The position numbers and the translations under genes were made by a program. The notes beneath the pieces were generated by a model. The model was not told where the DNA came from, did no database searches, and worked only from the letters and a program-made list of their open reading frames with translations. 64,000 bases of DNA, taken from contig JAJZQW010000001.1 in assembly GCA_021802985.1 (NCBI GenBank), positions 1 to 64,000 on the forward strand. Direction: 5' to 3'. This DNA comes from Acidobacteriota bacterium. GTDB taxonomy: Bacteria; Acidobacteriota; Holophagae; Holophagales; Holophagaceae. Positions 38,113 through 45,965 of the stretch are shown here, piece after piece (the first letter of the stretch is position 1; each line of letters opens with the position of its first letter).

Positions 38113-38525
38113 GGGGCCTCCGGAAGCACCTCGAGAAGGATCGGCTTCGACCGCAGCTGCACCAGGGCCACGGCAGCGAGAATGATGAGCATGCCCGCCA
38201 GGGCCCGCCAACCGAAGGGTTCCTTCAGGACCAGGGTGCCCAGGAGCACCGCCACCAGGGGATTCAGGTAGGCGTAGGTGCCCATTTTCGCGGGAGGCCA
38301 GGCCTTGGCCAGGTAGATGTAGGCCGAGAAGGCCAGCACCGAGCCGAAGAGGGCCAGGTAGCTCACGGCCAACACGGCTTTGGCATGGAGGGGGGCGCGC
38401 AGGTAGCCGCCCAGGAATGGCGCCAGCGCCCAGCCCATGAGCGCCGCCAGCACCGCGGTGACGCCCGAGGGCACGGTCAGTTCCGCCCAGGACACCAGGG
38501 CGTTGGGGCAGCCCAATGGCGTCAT
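38109..38525 (-). pseudogene. EamA/DMT-family transporter remnant with N-terminal and internal deletions
   Basis: Starts at NALVSWAELTVPSGVTAVLAALM then jumps to APFLGGYLRAPLHAKAVLAVSYLALFGSVLAFSAYIYL...MLIILAAV; only about half of a 10-TM protein. Confidence 0.65.
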
Positions 38526-39052
38526 CCCTTCTTCGCCTTCCGGGCCTGGGCATCCTGGGGGAAGGGGCTGGGGCCCGACTTCTCCCAGTGGGTCTCCAGG
38601 ACCATGGTCGTGCGCGTGGTGACCATGGGGCCCAGGGCGCGGATCCGGCGCAGGCGCTCGGCGATGCCCGCGGGCGTATCCGCCACGATCTTCAGCAGCA
38701 GCGCGTCCTCGCCGGCAATGGTGTGGGCCTCCAGGATGTCGGGATCCTGCTCCAGGGCCTTGATGAAGCGCTGTTCCAGGGCCTCGTTGTTGTCCTTGTA
38801 GCGCACGGCCACGAAGGCCACGGTGGGCTTGTTCACGGAGGCGGGGCTCACGCGGGCGGCGTAGCCCGCCAGCACGCCCTCGGCCTCCAGCCGCTTCACC
38901 CGGTCGATGATGGTGGGGCGGCTCACCCCCAGCCGCTCGGCCAGTTCCGCGTGGCTCATGCGGCCGTCCTGCTGCAGCAGCGCCACCAGGCGCCGGTTGA
39001 GGTCGTCGTCCATCAGGGGCTTGACCATGCCTGCCTCCGGGAAGAGCTTCAT
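38522..39052 (-). CDS. Lrp/AsnC-family transcriptional regulator
   Basis: DDLNRRLVALLQQDGRMSHAELAERLGVSRPTIIDRVKRLEAEGVLAGY. Confidence 0.94.
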   Translation of the reverse strand: MKLFPEAGMVKPLMDDDLNRRLVALLQQDGRMSHAELAERLGVSRPTIIDRVKRLEAEGVLAGYAARVSPASVNKPTVAFVAVRYKDNNEALEQRFIKALEQDPDILEAHTIAGEDALLLKIVADTPAGIAERLRRIRALGPMVTTRTTMVLETHWEKSGPSPFPQDAQARKAKKG

Positions 39053-39130
39053 TCAACACTGTGAAAGAGAATCATTCAATGGATGGGACAATCCGTAAAG
39101 CCGTGAACCCGGGGGCTCGGCCCCGAACCG

Positions 39131-40003
39131 ATGCGGAAGGCGGGTACGGGTAACATGGGCCTTGAGGTGTCCATGGACTTTGCCCGTCCCCATACGGACC
39201 AGAGCTTCTTCCTGATCGCGGGGCCCTGCGTCATCGAGAACCGCGACCATGCCCATTTCATGGCGGGGCAGCTGCGGGACCTGGCGGAGGCCCGGGGCAT
39301 CCCCTTCATCTACAAATCCAGCTTCGACAAGGCCAATCGCACCAGCGGGGGAAGCGCCCGGGGGCCGGGCATGGACGACGGGTTGGACATCCTGGCCGAA
39401 GTGCGGCGCCGCTACGGCGTGCCCGTCCTCACCGACGTGCACGAGAGCCAACAGTGCGCCCCGGCGGCGCAGGCGGTGGACGTGCTCCAGATCCCGGCCT
39501 TCCTGTGCCGGCAGACGGATCTCCTGGTGGCCGCCGCCGCCACCGGCTGCACGGTGAACCTGAAGAAGGGCCAGTTCCTCGCCCCCTGGGACCTGAAACA
39601 CGGCGTGGAGAAACTCCAGTCCGTGCCCGGCCACGGCCCCGTGTGGGTAACCGAGCGGGGCTCCAGCTTCGGCTACGGCAACCTGGTGGTGGATTTCCAG
39701 TCCTTCCCCCACCTCCGCAAAACGGGCTGCCCCGTGGTCTTCGATGCCACCCACAGCGTGCAGAAGCCGGGCGCCCTCGGCGACCGCACGGGGGGGGCGC
39801 GGGAGATGATCCCCACCCTGGCCCGGGCCGCGGCCACGGCCGTGGATGGCTTCTTCTTCGAGGTGCACGACTGCCCCGAGAAGGCCCTCAGCGATGGGCC
39901 CAACGCCATGCGCCTGGAGGCCTTCGGCGACCTCCTGGACCAGCTGCTGGTCCTCTGGAGGGCCGGGCGTGCGGCCGCGCAGCAGGATCCCGCGGGCCGC
40001 TGA
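39131..40003 (+). CDS. kdsA: 3-deoxy-8-phosphooctulonate synthase (start may be 39155 or 39173)
   Basis: FFLIAGPCVIEN, FIYKSSFDKANRTS, LKKGQFLAPWDLKH, VFDATHSVQKPG. Confidence 0.96.
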   Translation: MRKAGTGNMGLEVSMDFARPHTDQSFFLIAGPCVIENRDHAHFMAGQLRDLAEARGIPFIYKSSFDKANRTSGGSARGPGMDDGLDILAEVRRRYGVPVLTDVHESQQCAPAAQAVDVLQIPAFLCRQTDLLVAAAATGCTVNLKKGQFLAPWDLKHGVEKLQSVPGHGPVWVTERGSSFGYGNLVVDFQSFPHLRKTGCPVVFDATHSVQKPGALGDRTGGAREMIPTLARAAATAVDGFFFEVHDCPEKALSDGPNAMRLEAFGDLLDQLLVLWRAGRAAAQQDPAGR

Positions 40004-40554
40004 TGGAGGTCGTCCTGAAGGCCGGGCGAGCTTTGGAACTGCGCCCCCTGCGCCTGGCCGATGCGCGGGCCCTCTTCGCGCAGGTGGATGCCAACCGCGC
40101 CCGCCTGCGCCGCTGGCTGCCCTGGCCCGATGCCAATCTTTCTCCCACCGATTCGCGCGCCTACATTCTGCAGATGCGCACCCAGGCGAAGGCGGGCCTC
40201 GGGCAGACCTTCGGCCTCTGGTGGAAGGACCAATTGGTGGGCGTGGCGGGCTTCAACTGGATCGACGGCGCCAACCACAGCGCCGCCGTCGGCTACTGGC
40301 TGGCCGAGGAGGCGCAGGGCCGCGGCCTCATGACCGCCGCGGTGTCCGCCCTGCTCCGCCACGGGTTCCACGGCCTCGGACTGAACCGCATCGAGATCCG
40401 CGCGGGCCTCCGCAACCGCCGCAGCCGCGCCATCCCCGAACGCCTCGGTTTCCGCCGCGAGGGCACGCTCCGTCAGGCCGAGTGGGTCAGCGGCCGCTAC
40501 GTGGACCACGCCGTGTACGGGCTGCTGGCCGCGGCGTGGAAGGCCCGGCGATAA
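40003..40554 (+). CDS. RimJ/RimL-like GNAT acetyltransferase
   Basis: ELRPLRLADARALFAQVDANRARLRRWLPW; RAIPERLGFRREGTLRQAEWV. Confidence 0.92.
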   Translation: MEVVLKAGRALELRPLRLADARALFAQVDANRARLRRWLPWPDANLSPTDSRAYILQMRTQAKAGLGQTFGLWWKDQLVGVAGFNWIDGANHSAAVGYWLAEEAQGRGLMTAAVSALLRHGFHGLGLNRIEIRAGLRNRRSRAIPERLGFRREGTLRQAEWVSGRYVDHAVYGLLAAAWKARR

Positions 40555-40561
40555 TCAACTG

Positions 40562-41422
40562 CTATTCCACCCCGGCCGCGTAGGTCAGGTTCAGCAGGGC
40601 CATGGCGCGGGTCACCTTGCCCACGCTGTTCTTGGTGGTGTCGGTGTAGGGAATGCCCCGCCGTTCCAGGGCCTCGTAATCGAAGTTGCCGTCGCCGCTG
40701 AGATCGAAACAGAGGGCGCCGTCCTTGATCCAGTCGGTGCGGATCTGGTAGCCGGGCGCGGGCACGGCGCTCACGATCACGTCGGCCACGCGGATGAAGC
40801 CCTCCAGGTGATCCTTGTTTGTGTTCGCGTGGCAGAGGATGGGCGTAGCCTTGAGGTTGGCCACCATGGCGGTGAGGGGACGGCCGATGCGCAGGCTGTC
40901 GTTGATGACCAGCACCGTCTTCCCCGCCAGCCAGGCCTCCCCGAAGCCGCGCTTGAGGGTCTTCACGAGGGCCCGGGCCGTGCAGGGCGTCATGCAGCGG
41001 TGCTGGGAACCGTCGTCAAGCCGCTTCCGGTACTTGTTCAGGAAGCCGATGTTGATGGCGTGCAGGCCCTCGATGTCCTTGCCCGGATCCACCAGATCCA
41101 TCACCTCGTCGTCCTTGATCTCGGGGTAGCGCAGGGGATAGAAGATGAAGATCCCGTGCGTCTTGTCGTCCTGGTTGAGGCGGGCCAGCAGCTTCACCAG
41201 CTGCATGCCGTTCTGCACCCGCAGGTCCGCCGCGTTGATGCCCAGGTCCTCGCAGTCCTTCATCAGCCAGCGCTGGTAGGTGACGCTGCCGGGATCCTCG
41301 GTGCCCAGGATCACGCCCAGGCCGGGGGCAAAGCCCAGCTTCTGGACGTTGGACTTCACCAGCCGCAGGTAGTGCTGGGCGGTCTCCTGGCAATCGAGTT
41401 TCCCAGTGAGCGTGGAAGGCAT
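40562..41422 (-). CDS. Divergent FolD/Mtd1-like methylenetetrahydrofolate dehydrogenase
   Basis: DKDIEGLH-type GKDIEGLHAINIGFL, TPCTARALVKTL, VLVINDSLRIGRPLTAMVANLKATPILCH; canonical YVxxK replaced by YQRWL. Confidence 0.88.
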   Translation of the reverse strand: MPSTLTGKLDCQETAQHYLRLVKSNVQKLGFAPGLGVILGTEDPGSVTYQRWLMKDCEDLGINAADLRVQNGMQLVKLLARLNQDDKTHGIFIFYPLRYPEIKDDEVMDLVDPGKDIEGLHAINIGFLNKYRKRLDDGSQHRCMTPCTARALVKTLKRGFGEAWLAGKTVLVINDSLRIGRPLTAMVANLKATPILCHANTNKDHLEGFIRVADVIVSAVPAPGYQIRTDWIKDGALCFDLSGDGNFDYEALERRGIPYTDTTKNSVGKVTRAMALLNLTYAAGVE

Positions 41423-41480
41423 GGAACACCTCAGCTTCCATTCTACCGACTCCCCGCGCCAGAACCGGGCCGAGGCGTCC

Positions 41481-41495
41481 TATGCTGGCTCCATG
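41481..41495 (+). promoter_or_regulatory. TATGCT-N6-ATG (leaderless-type -10)
   Basis: tatgct ggctcc ATG. Confidence 0.4.
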
Positions 41496-43019
41496 CGCCC
41501 GCCAAAGTCCGCCCCTGCGTCCTCCATCCCCGAGCTGCAGCGCCGCCTCCGCGCTGCCTATCCCGATGCGAAGTGCGCCCTCGACCACATCGATCCCTTC
41601 CAGCTGGTGGTCGCCACCATCCTCAGCGCCCAGTGCACCGACGCCCGGGTGAACCTCACCACGCCGGCCCTCTTCGCCCGGTTCCCGGATGCCGCGAGCC
41701 TGGCGTCGGCCCGACAGGAGGAGGTCGAGGCCCTGATCAAATCCACGGGCTTCTTCCACAACAAGGCGAAGCACCTCATCGGACTCGGACAGGCCTTGAT
41801 GGCCCGCCACGGCGGCGCGGTGCCCGCCGATCCCACGGAACTGGGCGCCCTGCCCGGCGTGGGGCAGAAGACGGCGAATGTCGTTCTGGCCAATGCCTTT
41901 GGCGTGCCGGCCCTGGCCGTGGACACCCACATCTTCCGGGTCGCGCGTCGCCTGGGGCTCTCGAAAGCCACGACGCCCGAGAAGGTGGAGGCCGACCTCT
42001 GCCGCGCCTTCCCGCGGGAGGACTGGATCGAGCTGCACCACCAGCTCATTTTCCACGGCCGCCGGGTCTGCGACGCGCGCCGCCCCGACTGCACGGTGTG
42101 CCCGCTCCTCGACCTCTGTCCCACGGGCCTGGGGAAGGTCAAGGATCCGCACTCGGGTGTGCGGTTCACGCCTGCTCCAGAAGGCCTTCGTCCTTCTGGA
42201 GTGAGAGAAAGGGGTAGGTCAGAAATGGCTCCGTTCCAACTGCCTCCTGTCTCACCCGGGGGGCGCATGCGCCACCCAAGCCCCATCCCCAACCTCAAGG
42301 AGGGACCACCTCAGCGCGTCGTCAGCCTGGTGCCCTCGGTGACGGAGCTGCTCGTGCAGTGGGGGCTGGCGGCCCGGCTGGTGGGACGCACGCGCTACTG
42401 CATCGAGCCGAAATGGATCCGCAACACGGTGCCCATGGTGGGCGGCACCAAGGATCCGGATCTGGACCGCATCCGCGACCTGGCCCCGGACCTGGTGATC
42501 CTGGAGAAGGACGAGAACCCGAAATCCGCCGCCGAGGCCCTCACCGCCCTGGGCATTCCCTGGCTGGCCCTGGAGGTCCGCACCCTGAAGGACGTCGCCG
42601 CCGAGTTGCGGCACCTGGGCGCAGTCCTCGGCGTACCGGAGGCCGGCGAGGCCCGCGCCGCCGCCCTGGAAGCGCGCCTGAAGGGTCGCTGCAGGAAGGG
42701 GTCGCGCACCCTGGTCCTCATCTGGAAGGAGCCCTGGATGAGCGCGGGGCCCGATACCTACCTGGGCGACCTGCTCCGCTGCGCCGGCCTCACGCCCATC
42801 GGCCTCGAGGGGTACCCCACCCTCGCGGAGGACGACCTTCTCGCCCTGGCGCCCCGGGTCATCCTGCTTCCCACGGAACCCTACCGCTTCAACCGCCGTC
42901 ACGCCGCCGACCTCCAGCGCCGCTTCCCGGATGCCGCCGTGCACCTCGTCGATGGCCAGGCCCTCACCTGGTACCTCAGCCGCACGGAGGCGGGGCTGGA
43001 CCTGCTGGAGGCGCTCTAA
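41493..43019 (+). CDS. Endonuclease III fused in frame to a BtuF-like helical-backbone metal-receptor domain
   Basis: LPGVGQKTANVVLANAFGVPALAVDTHIFRV plus C-x6-C-x2-C-x5-C cluster, then RVVSLVPSVTELLVQWGLAARLVGRTRYC...DLVILEKDENP. Confidence 0.8.
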   Translation: MRPPKSAPASSIPELQRRLRAAYPDAKCALDHIDPFQLVVATILSAQCTDARVNLTTPALFARFPDAASLASARQEEVEALIKSTGFFHNKAKHLIGLGQALMARHGGAVPADPTELGALPGVGQKTANVVLANAFGVPALAVDTHIFRVARRLGLSKATTPEKVEADLCRAFPREDWIELHHQLIFHGRRVCDARRPDCTVCPLLDLCPTGLGKVKDPHSGVRFTPAPEGLRPSGVRERGRSEMAPFQLPPVSPGGRMRHPSPIPNLKEGPPQRVVSLVPSVTELLVQWGLAARLVGRTRYCIEPKWIRNTVPMVGGTKDPDLDRIRDLAPDLVILEKDENPKSAAEALTALGIPWLALEVRTLKDVAAELRHLGAVLGVPEAGEARAAALEARLKGRCRKGSRTLVLIWKEPWMSAGPDTYLGDLLRCAGLTPIGLEGYPTLAEDDLLALAPRVILLPTEPYRFNRRHAADLQRRFPDAAVHLVDGQALTWYLSRTEAGLDLLEAL

Positions 43020-43813
43020 CGGGTCCGGAGGGTGTAGCGGAAGGTCATATCGAACACCGCATTCACCTTGCGACCGCGGAAGATCCCCGTCCCGAACCGC
43101 CAGCGTTTCACCGCCCGCAGGGTCTCCGCGCGCAACATGGGAGGCCCTTCCAGCAGCTCGGTCCGGATGGGCACACCCTTCTCGTTGATCGTGACCCGCA
43201 CCACCACATCGCCCTGGATATGTCCCCATTCGGCGAGCATCGGGTAGACCGGGATCTCCTCGTGAACGGCCTCCAGGTCATTCAGGTTCAGGCCTTGATT
43301 CATGCCCGGGACGCCCCGAATGATGCCCCACCCGGACCCTTTGGGGGCCCCCTGGCCGTTTCCGGGCCCCTGTCCTGACGGGAGCCCGGTTCCCCCCACC
43401 GCTGCCGGGAGTCGAACATCCCCGACGGCCCTGACCTGCTGGGGAAGGGTGGTCGGGAGGTCCTGCACGTCCCGCGGCATCGCCTCCATGAGTGGGACTG
43501 GGTCCAGGGCCAGGATCTTAGGATCGATGGCTCCAGTGCCCTCCGCGGAGTCCAAGGGAGGCGCGGTGCCCTGGACGGGCACCGCCATGGCCGCAGGTTC
43601 CGGCGGCGGCACATCCTCGAACGTAAGGGTCACGACCTGCTGCGAGAGGATCTCTCTTCCCTTCGACGGGCCAGGCCGCCGGCGAGTCCAGGCCACCCCA
43701 ACCAGAGTCACCAGGACATAGACAATAAATGTCAAAAGAATGCTCAATTGCCGACTGTGGGCCGGTGCCGCCTTGAAAATGGCCCCGGGCTGAAGCGTGG
43801 GAGGAAGGTCCAC
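43016..43813 (-). CDS. TonB-family energy transducer (GTG start assumed)
   Basis: N-terminal TM, Pro-rich middle, C-terminal YPMLAEWGHIQGDVVVRVTINEKGVPIRTELLEGPPMLRAETLRAVKRWRF. Confidence 0.8.
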   Translation of the reverse strand: MDLPPTLQPGAIFKAAPAHSRQLSILLTFIVYVLVTLVGVAWTRRRPGPSKGREILSQQVVTLTFEDVPPPEPAAMAVPVQGTAPPLDSAEGTGAIDPKILALDPVPLMEAMPRDVQDLPTTLPQQVRAVGDVRLPAAVGGTGLPSGQGPGNGQGAPKGSGWGIIRGVPGMNQGLNLNDLEAVHEEIPVYPMLAEWGHIQGDVVVRVTINEKGVPIRTELLEGPPMLRAETLRAVKRWRFGTGIFRGRKVNAVFDMTFRYTLRTR

Positions 43814-44053
43814 CGGCCCGGGAGTGCCATTGGATCGCGTCGAGTAAAGCAGAGAGGGGGACACGAAGGCTCGAACAGAATGAGACCAGGCGAAGAGAAC
43901 AACCCGGCGCGAAAGGCCGATCCCAATTACCCTCCTGCGGGGAGCAGGAGACGTGGGCGGGTCGCGGGAAACAGATGGCGTGTGAGGAAAAGGATAGACC
44001 CTTGCCGGATCCTCTGGGTAGAGTTGCGACCATATCCACACAAGGAGTCCGCT

Positions 44054-44794
44054 ATGAAGCGCGTTCTGGAAGGGTGTGCGCTGGTTTCTCTCGCCTGTCT
44101 GACGGCCAACGCCCAGGGCGTCTTCATCAATGCGAACAAGCCCGACGCGGCCACCTGTCCTCGCGTGATGCAGGACAAGTCCTCCCTGGAATACAACAGC
44201 CAGTACGGCGCCAACACGGCCGATGCCTCCGCGAAGTTCTACCATCAGGAGGGCGTCCAGTTCTTTCCCCAGGGCCAGCGCAAGGACGTCTCCGCCTTCG
44301 CGGCCTACGATGAGAAGGCAAAGGGCACCTCCCTCAGCAGCCTGAAGGGGAAAGTCGTCCTGGTGGGGCTGTGGAGCGTCAACTGTGCGCCCTCCGCCAA
44401 GATGCTCATGGAGTTCGCCAGCCTCTACCCCAAGCGGGCCCAGTTCGGCTTCGAGATCCTGGCCGTCAATTTCGACGAGAACCAGCAAGAGGACAGCGGT
44501 ACCGAGGGCGGCTGGCGCGCCATCAACAAGTTCATGATCAAGAACCGCCAATTCTTCGAGACCAGCAAGATGCCCGTGTACACGCCGGGACTCGGCAAGG
44601 AGGGGGCCTCCAACTTCGCGGACATGGTCTGGTCCCTGCCGGTCCTTTATGTGGTGGATCGCGAAGGGAAGCTGGCCCAGGTCCACATCGGCTACAAGGA
44701 CGGCTTCGTCGGTCAGGCCCTCAGCATGGCCCTGCGGGAGAGGCCTTCCGTCGCCCCTGCCCCGGCCACCCCGCCCCCCGCACCGGCCCACTGA
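44054..44794 (+). CDS. Secreted thioredoxin-fold protein, single-Cys active site
   Basis: Signal peptide; LKGKVVLVGLWSVNCAPSAKMLMEFASLYPK; thioredoxin-fold continuation. Confidence 0.75.
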   Translation: MKRVLEGCALVSLACLTANAQGVFINANKPDAATCPRVMQDKSSLEYNSQYGANTADASAKFYHQEGVQFFPQGQRKDVSAFAAYDEKAKGTSLSSLKGKVVLVGLWSVNCAPSAKMLMEFASLYPKRAQFGFEILAVNFDENQQEDSGTEGGWRAINKFMIKNRQFFETSKMPVYTPGLGKEGASNFADMVWSLPVLYVVDREGKLAQVHIGYKDGFVGQALSMALRERPSVAPAPATPPPAPAH

Positions 44795-44859
44795 CTGGAT
44801 TCCCAGCCGACACGCATCGCTACCTTAGGTATGCTAAGGGGTCCTCCCGGAGCGATCCC

Positions 44860-45906
44860 ATGCCCCTCATCCTGCCTCTCATCCTCGCCCTGCCGGCGCT
44901 CCAGGCGCCGGCTCCGACGACGCCCACGGCAGATGCCCAGGCGATCCTCGACACGGCCCGGGCCAAGGCCAAGTCGGTGATGGCGGAACGCGCGGCGTTC
45001 ATCAAGGCTGGCGGCAACCGCAAGGACTTCAAGGGCGACTGCGCCAAGGAGTTGGTTGGTCTCGATGCGCGCCTGGGGGCGGAGACCCGGCCCGCGGTCC
45101 GGCAGGCCCTGCTGGTGAGCCGCCTGCTCTACCTGGAGCTGATGCACGCCAGGTTGGAGACCCCGTTCCTGGATCGGCTCCGCAAGGAGATACCCGCCAC
45201 CGCGCCAGCCTGGGGGCTGGACCCGAGCCTCATCGAGGCGCTCGCCGACGAGCAGGCCGCCGACGGCGGTCCCTACCTCGCCGAGGCTCGCGCCCACCAC
45301 CCCGATCCAGCCGTCCGACGCACGCTGCTCTTCGACTACTTCTGGGACCGCCTGGATGCCAAGGACGAGGCGGCCTGGAAACCCGCCTACGAAACCCTCC
45401 AGACGGAGTTCCCGGACAGCCGCGAGGCGAAGCAGGCCGCGGACATCCGGGCGAGCGACCTGAAGACCGGCATCGGCCACCCCGCTCCGGCGTTCAGCCT
45501 CCCGGCCCTGGACCATCCCGGGACGAGCTACACCCTGGCTTCCTTCAAGGGCAAGTATCTGCTCCTCGATTTCTGGGCCACCTGGTGCCCGCCCTGCCGC
45601 GCAGAAATGCCCAACCTGCACAAGGCCTGGGCCCACTTCCAGGGCCGGAACTTCGCGATCCTCTCCCTCTCCTTCGATGCCAAGCCGGAGTTCATCGCGC
45701 CCTTCCGGAAGCAGGCCGCGACGCCCATGCCCTGGGACCACGCATTCGTGGTGGGCGGCTTCACCTCCCCCGTGGCCGAGGCCTACGGTGTGAAGGGGAT
45801 TCCCAAACCCCTGCTGATCTCCCCTGAAGGCGTCATCGTCGCCTCCGGCGGCCAGCTCCGTGGTGAGGAACTGGAGAAGACCCTGGCGAAGTTCCTGGGG
45901 GAGTGA
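44860..45906 (+). CDS. Secreted TlpA/ResA-like thioredoxin
   Basis: Signal peptide; YLLLDFWATWCPPCRAEMPNLHKAW; GIPKPLLISPEG. Confidence 0.92.
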   Translation: MPLILPLILALPALQAPAPTTPTADAQAILDTARAKAKSVMAERAAFIKAGGNRKDFKGDCAKELVGLDARLGAETRPAVRQALLVSRLLYLELMHARLETPFLDRLRKEIPATAPAWGLDPSLIEALADEQAADGGPYLAEARAHHPDPAVRRTLLFDYFWDRLDAKDEAAWKPAYETLQTEFPDSREAKQAADIRASDLKTGIGHPAPAFSLPALDHPGTSYTLASFKGKYLLLDFWATWCPPCRAEMPNLHKAWAHFQGRNFAILSLSFDAKPEFIAPFRKQAATPMPWDHAFVVGGFTSPVAEAYGVKGIPKPLLISPEGVIVASGGQLRGEELEKTLAKFLGE

Positions 45907-45914
45907 ACCGCACG

Positions 45915-45964
45915 GCTGAATCCGCTGCGCGGATTCAGCTAGGGCCCGCAAACGCGGGCCCTAG
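45915..45964. terminator. Twin hairpins between convergent tlpA-like and dsbD genes
   Basis: GCTGAATCCGC-TGC-GCGGATTCAGC (45915-45939) and CTAGGGCCCGC-AAAC-GCGGGCCCTAG (45939-45964). Confidence 0.75.
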
Positions 45965-45965
45965 C

